Part shown: positions 1 to 7,936 of the stretch, piece by piece
Position numbering within the stretch: position 1 is the stretch's first letter
Layout of the letters: every line of letters begins with the position of its first letter
Source of the DNA: Thermoplasmata archaeon
GTDB lineage: Archaea; Thermoplasmatota; Thermoplasmata; Thermoplasmatales; Thermoplasmataceae
Assembly (NCBI GenBank): GCA_021797295.1
Contig: JAKAAA010000018.1
Span: 1 to 14,333 of the forward strand
DNA: 14,333 bases
Direction: 5' to 3'
The notes under the pieces: generated by a model
Told to the model about the DNA's origin: nothing
The model's database searches: none
The model's input: the letters and a program-made list of their open reading frames with translations, nothing else
Translations under genes and position numbers: made by a program

Positions 1-1
1 G

Positions 2-712
2 TCATATATACTGGAATTCGAACCGTTAAGATATATATTCCTGTTCTTTGTGCCATTCGGTATAGTAGCATCCATATTATCGCCTTTCCTGAAATTTCCA
101 GACAGCAAATCAGAAATTAAAAAGAAGAAAATAAGAGTGTTCAATGAGCCGGGATTCCGGGTGGCTGTATATGCAATTCTCGCGTACAACATTATTTTTG
201 CCCTCCTCATAACCTTCGGCGGGATATATGCAAAGAGTGTATTGAAGCTGAGCCTTTCTGATGTCACACTTTTATTTACCGGATTTTTCATTGTTTCATT
301 TTCATCCAGGTTGTTTATCTCATATAGGGCACCGGAGAATCTATGGCATTATCTGGGAACTGCAATAGTCATTACGTTGACGGGAATAATATTCCTATTT
401 TTTGGAGTCAATGATATAGTATACATCATTGCCTATCTACTTCTGGGAATACCCCACGGGGTGACATACCCATTATCAATAGTGTCTATCAGCAGAACAT
501 TTGATATGTCCTATAGAAATATGGCAAACAGTTATTTCTTTTCCATAATGATGGCAATCGGTATCATAACCCCCACTGCGGGCGGCATAATCGAAGATTT
601 GATCGGTTTCAGGTTTATGTTCCTTGCTATTTTCCCGATTATAGTATTTCTTTTATTTGCATCCTATAAAAATATGAAGAAGGTGATGGTACCAACAAAA
701 AATAGCATGTAA
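2..712 (+). CDS. MFS transporter, C-terminal half (5' end outside window)
   Basis: The frame is open from the left edge to the TAA at 710-712, so the gene begins before the window; the GTG/Val at 50 is internal, not a start. About 236 residues are visible. A charged linker rich in Lys (KKKK near base 120) is followed by six hydrophobic helices, the usual pattern of the cytoplasmic central loop plus helices 7-12 of a major facilitator superfamily protein. The stretch LGIPHGVTYPLSIVSIS and the later GIITPTAGGIIEDLIG are typical of MFS helices 10-11. It would be an inner-membrane secondary transporter; the substrate cannot be read from this half. It ends in a short Lys-containing tail. The stop codon is one base from the stop of the convergent permease gene, so neither gene has room for its own terminator before entering the other. 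Confidence 0.85.
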   Translation, partial: SYILEFEPLRYIFLFFVPFGIVASILSPFLKFPDSKSEIKKKKIRVFNEPGFRVAVYAILAYNIIFALLITFGGIYAKSVLKLSLSDVTLLFTGFFIVSFSSRLFISYRAPENLWHYLGTAIVITLTGIIFLFFGVNDIVYIIAYLLLGIPHGVTYPLSIVSISRTFDMSYRNMANSYFFSIMMAIGIITPTAGGIIEDLIGFRFMFLAIFPIIVFLLFASYKNMKKVMVPTKNSM

Positions 713-713
713 T

Positions 714-2129
714 TCATTTTGGCTCCATGGCTTCTTCTTCTATGGACATTTTTGCTGCGTTCCTGACCTTGTCCGGATGTATCTTGTACTCAATAAGAGT
801 CATAATTCCGGCTATGGGAATCCAGCTGATTCCGATATAAACTGCTATGTTATCCGGATATTTTTCCGGAGAGATCAGTGTTCCAGCCATGATGATGACC
901 AGAATTAAAATTCCGATTATTGGTATAATCAGATGTTCCATGACCTTCAGCTTGCCGATACGTTTCATCATGAAGGGCAATGATACCGAAGCAACTATAT
1001 GCTCTGTATATGCAGCGTAGGCATTTATTAAAAGCATCATGAGGCCTCCCTGGACGGGTCCGAAGAGTACACCGAAAATGACAGCTATGACAAAGGACAT
1101 GCCGAATATTACAAGAGCTGCATTTGAAGGCGTTTTATATTTTTTATGGATCTTTGCTATACTCTTCGGCAAAAATAGAATGCCATCCCTGGCAAAGCTA
1201 TAAAATATTCTTGAATCGGCATTGCTAACAGAAATGTTGTATCCCATGAAGCTGTTTACGGTAACCAGAATCAATAATATATATATTGCCGGATTCAATT
1301 TTCTGAACAGGATTACACCGGGATCATTGCTTCCTGCAAATGATGCCATAGCAGATGGACCCCATCCTATTGTAAATGCATATGATACGATTATTAAAGT
1401 TATCCCGGAAAGTATAACAGTGCCTATCAGGGCTTTTTTTATTGTTTTTTGCGGTGTGACGGCTTCCTCACCCATGGCCGTTATTGATACGGTTGTGCCG
1501 AAGTAAAGTATCATGGAATAGATCATGGCAAAAAGCAACTGGGATATTCCAGAGACATATTTTGTTCCGAACACAGCCAGTGTATTCAGCCTGCCCGCAT
1601 TGATAATGATTAATGCAGATCCTATAAGGAGCACAGCCACCTCTATTACGCCACCGGCTATCTGGTAATCAGTGGAAATTTTCATTCCCCTGTGTGTGAA
1701 GATGAAGGATATCAATGCGGCGAAGAAGGCCACAGGCAGCCAGAAGATTATTCCTTTATAGGTAGGATCGAGCAGTGTAATGAAGGCCGCCAATCCCAGA
1801 AATCCGAAGCTGCCATAACCTATAAGTCCGTAAAATGCCATATTCCATGCCTGGAATGTACCGGCTATTCCACCCAGACCCTTTCCTGCAAAGGTATAGT
1901 AAGATCCTGCGGAATTAACATGCTTGGAGAACTGGTATCCTGTATTCATAATGAACAAATATGCAAAAACACCAAGAACCAGTGCCAGTGGAGTTGCACC
2001 CAATGCATATTCTACCACTCCCGTCAATAGATATGCAGCATCTGCCGCGACAGAGAGTGTCCCCATGGCCTGCCATACAAGTCTGAATCCGCCCAGGGAA
2101 TTGCGCTTCAGGTGTTCAGTTTCAATCAT
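714..2129 (-). CDS. APC-family amino acid permease
   Basis: A 471-residue polytopic membrane protein with about 12 hydrophobic helices and short charged ends, the usual size for the amino acid-polyamine-organocation superfamily. The first helix carries the small-residue stretch GTLSVAADAAYLLTG (about residues 23-37), where APC proteins have the unwound substrate site. The helix 2-3 boundary holds NSAGSYYTFAGKGLGG (72-87), close to the family motif (P/S)xAGgxYxy...G. The helix 6-7 region includes the conserved acidic patch GEEAVTPQKTIKKA. It probably imports an amino acid or amine with protons; the substrate is not evident. The ATG at 2127-2129 is preferred because a TATA-like element lies about 20-25 nt upstream, which suits a leaderless mRNA, and there is no SD. 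The gene is monocistronic and converges on the MFS fragment. Confidence 0.88.
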   Translation of the reverse strand: MIETEHLKRNSLGGFRLVWQAMGTLSVAADAAYLLTGVVEYALGATPLALVLGVFAYLFIMNTGYQFSKHVNSAGSYYTFAGKGLGGIAGTFQAWNMAFYGLIGYGSFGFLGLAAFITLLDPTYKGIIFWLPVAFFAALISFIFTHRGMKISTDYQIAGGVIEVAVLLIGSALIIINAGRLNTLAVFGTKYVSGISQLLFAMIYSMILYFGTTVSITAMGEEAVTPQKTIKKALIGTVILSGITLIIVSYAFTIGWGPSAMASFAGSNDPGVILFRKLNPAIYILLILVTVNSFMGYNISVSNADSRIFYSFARDGILFLPKSIAKIHKKYKTPSNAALVIFGMSFVIAVIFGVLFGPVQGGLMMLLINAYAAYTEHIVASVSLPFMMKRIGKLKVMEHLIIPIIGILILVIIMAGTLISPEKYPDNIAVYIGISWIPIAGIMTLIEYKIHPDKVRNAAKMSIEEEAMEPK

Positions 2130-2143
2130 GTAAGTTCAATAGT

Positions 2144-2157
2144 TATTTATATTTAAA
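2144..2157 (-). promoter_or_regulatory. TATA box of the APC permease gene
   Basis: The minus strand reads TTTAAATATAAATA, centred about 20-25 nt before the ATG. This archaeal TATA spacing puts the transcription start close to the start codon, so a leaderless mRNA is likely. It is inferred from spacing and composition only. Confidence 0.5.
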
Positions 2158-2217
2158 ATTTTATAGTAATAAATCAGATAATTTAATAGATTTACTTTAA
2201 ATTCAAATGACCCTTTT

Positions 2218-2451
2218 CTATACTTGATAAATCAGCATATTTATGTATTGCCTTACCAGCCATTCATCATTGATCTTGATTGTTATTGAAACAACCACCC
2301 TCATCAATGATTCATTGTCTGGAAATGCACCTATCTTCCCTGTCCTTCTCTTCAATTACTTCTTGAATATCCATGTTACGTTGTTTGTATGTATTTTCCT
2401 GTGATACTGTTCAGGGAATAATATTATTCTCTCTCTTAAAATGCTGAACAT
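2218..2451 (-). pseudogene. IS256/mutator-type transposase, C-terminal remnant
   Basis: Translated on the minus strand, this stretch gives about 77 codons resembling the C-terminal end of IS256-family (mutator) transposases: ILFPEQYHRKIHTNNV, a break, then LKRRTGKIGAFPDNES and LMRVVVSITIKINDEW. Family members have the same order: FP..H...IRTTN, IE.LN.EIKRRT, then a (V/I)G.FPD..S motif and a final (N/E)EW. An in-frame TAA at 2356-2358 sits where the family has the Glu of NKEIKRRT. A TGA at 2452-2454 closes the frame upstream and a TAG at 2218-2220 ends it. The N-terminal and catalytic DDE portions are absent, and no terminal inverted repeats were found. It is a dead relic of an old insertion. 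The remaining bases of the gap (2452-2549) hold nothing I can name. Confidence 0.72.
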
Positions 2452-2549
2452 TCAGGGAAACATAACAGTGCAAAATTGTTGCATACCCGGTTCATAAAAT
2501 GGTTATACTGAAATCCAATGATCCGGGATATGAAAAATTATACTGAACT

Positions 2550-3665
2550 TCAACCTTTAATTTCATTCTGGTAAATCTGTGAAACATACTCCCCAATAGC
2601 AGGCGATGCCGTAAGTCCTGGTGATTCTATACCTATCAGGTTTATTAGACCGGGCATGCCATTTGTAACTTCGTTCCTTATGATAAAATCTTTAAAAGAG
2701 CCTTTAGCTATTTTCAGTTGCGGTCTTATACCTGCCGAATCTTCGTACACATTGTGGTCGGAAATAGATGGAAGGAAACGCTTAACCGATTCTATAAAAT
2801 CACTTGAACTTGATTCAACCCGGTAATCTATATTTTCCACGTGATATGCGTTCGGTCCCAGTTTCACAGAACCGGATAAATCTGGCGTAATATGTATTCC
2901 GAGCCCATGACCGTATGGAACCGGGTATACCAGCATTTTGACCGGGGGCTTTCCGGATACTCTAAAATAATCACCTTTGATGTAACTGAGGCGGTATCCA
3001 AGCTTGTCTATGTCTAAACCCGCCATTTCGGCTATTTTATCAGAATATAGACCGGCACAGTTGATAACTGTGTTACATTTTATGGAAAATCTCTCTCCTG
3101 AGCCTATACCTTCAAGGATATATCCACCATTTACCTGCTTTATGCCTGTCACCTCAGTATTCATTGCAACAACTGCTCCATTTCTGGTAATGTCAGCATA
3201 GAAACGATTCATAAGGTCGTCCGGTTCGACTATCCCTGTGGAGGGTACATAGATGGCTCTTTCAGCCGAGACTGCTGGCTCTAACCTTTTTATTCCATCA
3301 CTATCCAGCATTTTTAAACCGGCTATTCCGTTATCATTTCCGTTCCTCATTAATTTTTGGAGCTGCTCAATTTCATCCTCTCCACTCCCTACAATAAGTT
3401 TTCCCAACCGTTTGTAGGGTATACTGTACTTCTTGCATATTTCATAAATCATTGAATTGCCCTTGATTGACAGAATGGATTTCAGGGTTCCTTTTGGATA
3501 ATAAATGCCTGAATGTATAACTCCACTATTATGGTTGCTTGTTTCCATGCCCATCATTTTATTCTTTTCAAAAACATATACAGAATCATTGTTCTTTGAA
3601 ATTTCAGCAGCAACTGAAAGACCCACTATTCCTGCTCCTATGATAACAATATTGACACTTTCCAT
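2550..3665 (-). CDS. L-2-hydroxyglutarate oxidase-like FAD-dependent oxidoreductase (LhgO family)
   Basis: A 371-residue soluble flavoprotein of the DAO/glycerol-3-phosphate dehydrogenase superfamily. The N-terminal Rossmann motif G10-A-G12-I-V-G15 and the acidic E33 at the end of beta-2 bind the ADP part of FAD. The signature SNHNSGVIHSGIYYP (43-57) and the C-terminal IESPGLTASPAIG (about 346-358) closely match LhgO/L2HGDH proteins, as do GLGIHITPDLSGSVKLGPNA and IRPQLK. Family members oxidise L-2-hydroxyglutarate to 2-oxoglutarate, passing electrons to quinone or O2. Substrates of archaeal members are largely unproven, so another L-2-hydroxyacid is possible. There is no signal peptide; a peripheral membrane location is known for bacterial members. 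It stands alone between a transposase relic and a drug-exporter gene, so context adds nothing. The ATG at 3663-3665 lies about 30 nt downstream of a TATA-like element. Confidence 0.85.
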   Translation of the reverse strand: MESVNIVIIGAGIVGLSVAAEISKNNDSVYVFEKNKMMGMETSNHNSGVIHSGIYYPKGTLKSILSIKGNSMIYEICKKYSIPYKRLGKLIVGSGEDEIEQLQKLMRNGNDNGIAGLKMLDSDGIKRLEPAVSAERAIYVPSTGIVEPDDLMNRFYADITRNGAVVAMNTEVTGIKQVNGGYILEGIGSGERFSIKCNTVINCAGLYSDKIAEMAGLDIDKLGYRLSYIKGDYFRVSGKPPVKMLVYPVPYGHGLGIHITPDLSGSVKLGPNAYHVENIDYRVESSSSDFIESVKRFLPSISDHNVYEDSAGIRPQLKIAKGSFKDFIIRNEVTNGMPGLINLIGIESPGLTASPAIGEYVSQIYQNEIKG

Positions 3666-3690
3666 TTTAGATATGCCTATTTTACAGTAT

Positions 3691-3703
3691 CATAAATATT
3701 TTT
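3691..3703 (-). promoter_or_regulatory. TATA-like element of the LhgO-like gene
   Basis: The minus strand reads AAATATTTATG, preceded by an A-run, about 30 nt before the ATG. This would place the transcription start a few nucleotides before the start codon. Assigned on spacing only. Confidence 0.4.
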
Positions 3704-3859
3704 TGTCGATGATGTATAAAATGATGATAGAATAATATTTTATTATTAACAACAGTACGAATTAATCCACATTATCTGATGATACATATTACTGGTAAAC
3801 CAAAGATTTTAAATTTCATGAAGAGGTCACTTATTCTTTAAATGCAAATATGGCATCTC

Positions 3860-3897
3860 AGGATTCCCCTGTGCTCTTTTCTTTACAGGGGAATTCT
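3860..3897. terminator. Perfect hairpin downstream of the DHA2 transporter gene
   Basis: The arms 3860-3872 and 3885-3897 pair over 13 positions with one G.U (plus strand), including an uninterrupted 10-bp core ATTCCCCTGT/ACAGGGGAAT, around a 12-base loop. The hairpin lies 9 bases beyond the stop of the minus-strand transporter, where a 3'-end element is expected. No T-run follows on the minus strand, so it is not a classical intrinsic terminator; it may instead protect the 3' end or be a processing site. A T6 tract at 3911-3916 follows it on the plus strand, but I see no plus-strand gene upstream. The rest of the gap 3666-3906 is AT-rich with no gene. Confidence 0.4.
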
Positions 3898-3906
3898 TTG
3901 GATAAG

Positions 3907-5340
3907 TTAATTTTTTGCCGTGGTTTTCTTCATAAGAAGGGTGAATAAAAATCCCATGACAACAAATATGACCCCGATCAAATAAATATAATCGTATGCC
4001 GTTTTATCAGGAAATGCCGCGGTTATGGCATGGGGTATGCCATTGATAACCGTAACACCGATGACTACTTTAATTGTGTACATGGTTTCTAGCGCACCCC
4101 CCACTGCAGGGGCTATGGACATTCCTATATCCCTGAACACTGTATTCATTCCGGTTGCCTCTCCTGCATTTTCTCTTGGAGTAGATGTTAACAGAACATT
4201 GATTATTCCCACCAGCATCATTGATATGCCCGCTCCCACAAAGATTGTATCCAGCAGTATTTCCGGTATTGTTGCGCGGTACAGATACAGCAACCCGAAC
4301 CCTATTAAATCCACCGTCAATCCCAGAATTATGGAAAGTCTGGGCCCCCTCCTCTTTATTATCTTTGCTGCCACAGGGGCAAAGATCATATTCATTACAG
4401 TTGCCGGAAATAATATCAAACCGGAATCAAATACGGTCTTGCTGAATCCTACTGGAGCAGGATCCTGCAGAAGTGTGGGTACTGTGAAGAATAAAAAGTA
4501 CATTGCTGCCATGGCAAAGAGCCCGACTATGTTGGAAAGCAGTATGTTCCTTTTTTTCAGAAGTTTCATGTTTATGAATGCATATTTATAGTGGCTCTCA
4601 AAGTAGGTGAACACAACAAATAATGCGAATGCCGTTATGAAAAGCCCTATGATGAGGTGGGAATACCATCCATAATGTTCCCCCTCTGAAAGTGCAAAGA
4701 TAAGGGCGACAAGGCCACCACCGAGCATGGCTACTCCTGCAAAGTCTATTTTCTGCTTCTCCTTGACGGTATTTTCCCTTATGAATATGAATACCAGTAT
4801 CAGGAGTATTACTGCCACTGGTATTGCCGTATGGAAATCCCACTGCCACCCCAGTGTTTCGGTGATATATGATCCCAGTACAAGCCCTATGCCGGAACCT
4901 ATTGCAAATGTAGCGCTCATGATCCCCTGTGACAGGGCAAGCTTTTCCCTTGGAACAACGTCATTTATAATTGCAAAGGCTATGGGTATCATTCCGAAAC
5001 CGAGCCCCTGGACAGCACGAACTGCTATTAATTCATCCAGTGTTCTGGTAAAACCACCGAAGGAAATGGCAATTGTATAAATAATACCCAGTATAAGGAA
5101 TATTTTCTTCTTCCCGACCATGTCTGCAACCTTCCCGAATATGGCGGCAGAAACCGTTCCGGTGATGATATAGGCCGTTAAAATCCATGATACATTGCTG
5201 TAAGTTGAATGAAAGAATGTAATGAAAATCGGTATTGCAGGAACTATCATGGTTTCAACATAAATAATGAGCAACCCTGAAAAGGCCATTAGTGCTACGG
5301 TTATATTGATTGACTTCTTTGACATGGGTAATTCGGACAT
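3907..5340 (-). CDS. DHA2-type (EmrB/QacA-like) multidrug MFS transporter
   Basis: A 477-residue protein with about 14 hydrophobic segments, the size and helix count of the DHA2 drug:H+ antiporters. Motif A is in loop 2-3 (GKVADMVGKKK, 69-79). A motif B-like R108-AVQ-G112 follows, and the Gly-rich antiporter motif C region falls at 148-164 with the DHA2-typical continuation WQWDFHTAIP. Helix 1 carries VETMIVPAIP (28-37), with Glu29 where many DHA2 proteins have Asp. It probably exports hydrophobic or cationic compounds; the substrate is unknown. It appears monocistronic, with a TATA-like element about 20 nt before the first ATG (5338-5340). A second ATG (Met6, 5323-5325) fits that promoter slightly better, so the true N-terminus is uncertain by five residues. 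Confidence 0.88.
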   Translation of the reverse strand: MSELPMSKKSINITVALMAFSGLLIIYVETMIVPAIPIFITFFHSTYSNVSWILTAYIITGTVSAAIFGKVADMVGKKKIFLILGIIYTIAISFGGFTRTLDELIAVRAVQGLGFGMIPIAFAIINDVVPREKLALSQGIMSATFAIGSGIGLVLGSYITETLGWQWDFHTAIPVAVILLILVFIFIRENTVKEKQKIDFAGVAMLGGGLVALIFALSEGEHYGWYSHLIIGLFITAFALFVVFTYFESHYKYAFINMKLLKKRNILLSNIVGLFAMAAMYFLFFTVPTLLQDPAPVGFSKTVFDSGLILFPATVMNMIFAPVAAKIIKRRGPRLSIILGLTVDLIGFGLLYLYRATIPEILLDTIFVGAGISMMLVGIINVLLTSTPRENAGEATGMNTVFRDIGMSIAPAVGGALETMYTIKVVIGVTVINGIPHAITAAFPDKTAYDYIYLIGVIFVVMGFLFTLLMKKTTAKN

Positions 5341-5354
5341 TGTTAGCTAATTAA

Positions 5355-5366
5355 ATATTTATAAAT
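5355..5366 (-). promoter_or_regulatory. TATA box of the DHA2 transporter gene
   Basis: The minus strand reads TTTATAAATA, centred about 20 nt before the first ATG and about 35 nt before Met6. The motif is a good archaeal TATA match. The short spacing to the first ATG leaves open which start is used. Confidence 0.5.
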
Positions 5367-5445
5367 AAATATTTCTTATCCAGAATAAAGACAAAAACAT
5401 AAATCATATATTACTAATCGGAACAAAATTTTTTATTTATTGATA

Positions 5446-6546
5446 TTAGAAGACTAAAACCGGAATTTCCATTTCCTCTTTCAGCAATCCGCTGTGTGCT
5501 CCCTTCATTGTATACTTTCTCTGATTGAGCGGGAAATGGTAGATATCATTATTCTTTGATATTCCTATCAGTCCGGGTAGTTTGGGCATGACGCTGGTAT
5601 CGATCTTACCCATCAGGGTGGAATACATGCTATCGTCCTTTGATACCATTTCCAGATTCCGGTAATGCTTTTCCATATACTCTTTTATTTCATCTTTGTT
5701 TTCTAAAAACAGTGCACGTGAATCGCCATATGGTGGAAGAATTGATATGTCCATGAGCCCGGAATCGTTCCCCAGGTTGATGGTATTGCCCACCTCTACA
5801 TGGCCGTGATCAGCGGTTATCACAAAATCATAATCAGCATATTTTTCCATTATTGAAATTATCCTGTGGAGGATATATCTCGCAGCTTCTACTGTGTACT
5901 GATCGTATGGCCCCAGTTTATGTGCCGTCTGATCAACCTCGGGAAGATAGAAGCTGATAAAATCCGTTCCCTTTTTGAGATTGTCTTCCAGTACAGAAAA
6001 GCTGTGGAAAACATTGGAAAAAGTATCAGTATTGTTGTTGCCGTACAGCAGGGTGGAAAATGCGGTTTTATTGATAAAAGCCGGTATGATATTTACCGTA
6101 GAATAGCCGGCGCGGTTCAGGGATGTTATCTTCGATTCATAATTAAAAATTGAAGCCATTGGATATGCCCGTTCCATGGAATCCCTTATATAGGCTGCCG
6201 ATGAAGTATATCCCAGTATATTTACTATGGATCCCAGCTGCCGTATATAAAGCTGGTAACCGATTATACCGTGCTGCCCCGGATTGCGGTTCAGGAAAAA
6301 GGATGACAGTGCATTTGATGTTGTGGAAGGGAATACCGATGTGCATTTCATTTCAGTCCTGAACTTAATGCCGGTCTTTTCATATATATTCCATCCGAGA
6401 CCATCGAGAAGGATAAAACATAATTTTTTATGCTTATATTCCAGTCCTATGCCATCTGTTTCTGTTCGTAAGCCGAAGTGTGAGAATATGTCGCTTGAAA
6501 GATTCACAAGTGTTTTATTATCCGGAATTACAAAATTTTCCTGCAT
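5446..6546 (-). CDS. Type I phosphodiesterase/nucleotide pyrophosphatase-like enzyme (alkaline phosphatase fold)
   Basis: A 366-residue protein with all the two-metal active-site elements of the alkaline phosphatase superfamily, nucleotide pyrophosphatase/phosphodiesterase branch. These are D48 in LLDGLGW, the probable nucleophile T76 in SVFPSTTSNAL, D205 and H209 in PEVDQTAHKLGP, D246 and H247 in ITADHGHVEV, and H351 in KGAHSGL. It should hydrolyse a phosphomonoester or phosphodiester in a Zn- or other metal-dependent way. There is no signal peptide or membrane helix, so it is probably cytoplasmic. It lies 31 bases downstream of cbiA on the same strand and may be read as the third gene of the cobalamin cluster. 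However, a TATA-like element in that gap sits about 25 nt before its ATG, allowing independent leaderless expression. The substrate is unknown; a role in the cobalamin lower-ligand pathway is only a guess. Confidence 0.85.
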   Translation of the reverse strand: MQENFVIPDNKTLVNLSSDIFSHFGLRTETDGIGLEYKHKKLCFILLDGLGWNIYEKTGIKFRTEMKCTSVFPSTTSNALSSFFLNRNPGQHGIIGYQLYIRQLGSIVNILGYTSSAAYIRDSMERAYPMASIFNYESKITSLNRAGYSTVNIIPAFINKTAFSTLLYGNNNTDTFSNVFHSFSVLEDNLKKGTDFISFYLPEVDQTAHKLGPYDQYTVEAARYILHRIISIMEKYADYDFVITADHGHVEVGNTINLGNDSGLMDISILPPYGDSRALFLENKDEIKEYMEKHYRNLEMVSKDDSMYSTLMGKIDTSVMPKLPGLIGISKNNDIYHFPLNQRKYTMKGAHSGLLKEEMEIPVLVF

Positions 6547-6564
6547 AATTGCATATTGCTTATT

Positions 6565-6577
6565 GCTATATTATAGT
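6565..6577 (-). promoter_or_regulatory. Internal TATA box before the phosphodiesterase gene
   Basis: The minus strand reads ACTATAATATAGC just after the cbiA stop. Its centre is about 25 nt before the phosphodiesterase ATG, the spacing expected for a leaderless archaeal transcript. Between the box and the ATG lie three 7-base units ending in ATTGC (plus strand 6546-6566). Confidence 0.45.
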
Positions 6578-7936
6578 TCAGGATTTTCCTTTTCTGTATT
6601 GACTGCACCGTGAAACAAACCTTCTGGCGGCATTTTGATTTGAGGGGAAATATACATGCAGGTATCCGGCTGTGAGTTGCCTGTAATTATAACCCTCCCG
6701 TGTGCCATTTTCGAATTCATATGCAGGGTCTTCTCTTCCATGGAAATCGATGCGTGAATAGTGGAATTCATGTCCCCTGATTTTTTCTCCCTTTCCCAGA
6801 ATGACACATGATGATGGGGAAACAGCTTTCCTGTACCCCAGGGAAAGACCTTCCATATGCACGGTTGCGGGTATTGAACCTACCATGGGATAAACCTCAT
6901 TCCCGTATTTTATTGATTCCGAGAGGTACATATAGCCACCGCATTCCGCGAATACCGGCATGCCCCCGTTTATTTTATCCTTTATTTCCCAGAGAAGGCT
7001 TTTGTTCATGGAAAGATCCTTTGCATAGAGCTCCGGATAACCACCGCCGATGTAAATTCCATCCACATCCGGAAGTGTTTTATCCTTTACAGGATCAAAA
7101 TATACAGGTATTCCCCCATATTTTTCCAGAATTTCAATATTTACTGGATAATAAAAAGAAAAAGCCCTGTTATATGCAACACCGATTCTGGCTTTCTCCT
7201 TTCTTTTGAAATTATATATTTTTTCTGATCCTGACCATCCAGAACTGTACTGTTTCGAGAGCCCTATAATAAAATCCAGATCAACACTTTTGCTTATGCT
7301 GTCCGAGAGCCTTTTAAAGTAATCATCATCCATTGAATTTTCCGCAGCTGTTACCAGCCCGAGGTACCGGGAATTGATTCTTATACTATCATCCCGTTTT
7401 ATGCACCCTATAACCTTAATGCCGGTATGGTATTCAATTGCTTCCCTGACCAGTTTACAGTGGTAATCAGAACCGGCACGGTTCATTATCACGCCTGCTA
7501 TTCTGGCCCTTTTATCCAGTTCCATGAAGCCTTTAACAAGGGCTGCCGCACTCTCTCCTGATGATGAAATATCTATTACAAGTATCACAGGAAGTCCCAG
7601 GATCATGGAAATTTCAAATGAACTCCCCCTGAAATTATGCCCGCCTATTCCATCGTAAAGACCCATGACCCCCTCAACCACCGATATGTCTTTTCCCTCT
7701 GAATTATGGTAATAGAGCTCTTTGACTGTTTGTTTGTCTCCCATAACTGAATCCAGATTGTATGATCTGTTCCCCGAGGCTATTCTATGAAAACCCGGGT
7801 CTATGTAGTCAGGGCCCACCTTGAATGGCTGAACCTTCAAACCCCTATCGGAAAGGGCCCGCATAATCCCTGTTGAGACTGTAGTTTTTCCGGAACCGCT
7901 GGATGTGGCCGCTATCATGACTCCATTAATGCCCAT
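6578..7936 (-). CDS. cbiA: Cobyrinic acid a,c-diamide synthase (CbiA/CobB)
   Basis: A 452-residue enzyme of the usual family length. It amidates the a and c carboxylates of cobyrinate (or hydrogenobyrinate) using glutamine and ATP, in the cytoplasm. The N-terminal synthetase domain has the P-loop-like TSSGSGKTT (11-19) followed by the family motif PFKVGPDYIDPGFH (37-50) and SVVEGVMGLYDG (85-96). The C-terminal class I glutamine amidotransferase domain has GGGYPELYA (297-305), the nucleophile C332 in AECGGYMYL, GHEFHYS (388-394), and the probable catalytic His H427 in GYLHVYF. The start at 7936 overlaps the end of cbiG by 11 bases, so the two are very likely co-transcribed and translationally coupled. 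The presence of cbiG, an anaerobic-pathway gene, makes cobyrinate the likely substrate. The sequence looks intact. Confidence 0.95.
   Translation of the reverse strand: MGINGVMIAATSSGSGKTTVSTGIMRALSDRGLKVQPFKVGPDYIDPGFHRIASGNRSYNLDSVMGDKQTVKELYYHNSEGKDISVVEGVMGLYDGIGGHNFRGSSFEISMILGLPVILVIDISSSGESAAALVKGFMELDKRARIAGVIMNRAGSDYHCKLVREAIEYHTGIKVIGCIKRDDSIRINSRYLGLVTAAENSMDDDYFKRLSDSISKSVDLDFIIGLSKQYSSGWSGSEKIYNFKRKEKARIGVAYNRAFSFYYPVNIEILEKYGGIPVYFDPVKDKTLPDVDGIYIGGGYPELYAKDLSMNKSLLWEIKDKINGGMPVFAECGGYMYLSESIKYGNEVYPMVGSIPATVHMEGLSLGYRKAVSPSSCVILGKGEKIRGHEFHYSRIDFHGREDPAYEFENGTREGYNYRQLTAGYLHVYFPSNQNAARRFVSRCSQYRKGKS

Noticed and set aside
50..60. Shared string GTGCCATTCGG at 49-60 and near 9283-9293
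   Set aside because: Both encode F-V-P-F-G within MFS proteins; it looks like coincidence or shared family sequence, not a functional repeat.
50..712. A complete small membrane protein starting at GTG 50
   Set aside because: The frame is open to the window edge with hydrophobic MFS-like residues before this codon, so it is the tail of a longer gene.
2452..2549. Possible further transposase sequence upstream of the relic
   Set aside because: All three minus-strand frames are short and broken, and none gives a convincing mutator-family motif.
4025..4591. A 188-codon plus-strand open frame inside the DHA2 transporter
   Set aside because: It is antisense to a well-conserved MFS gene and has no recognisable motif; it is a by-product of the codon use of the real gene.
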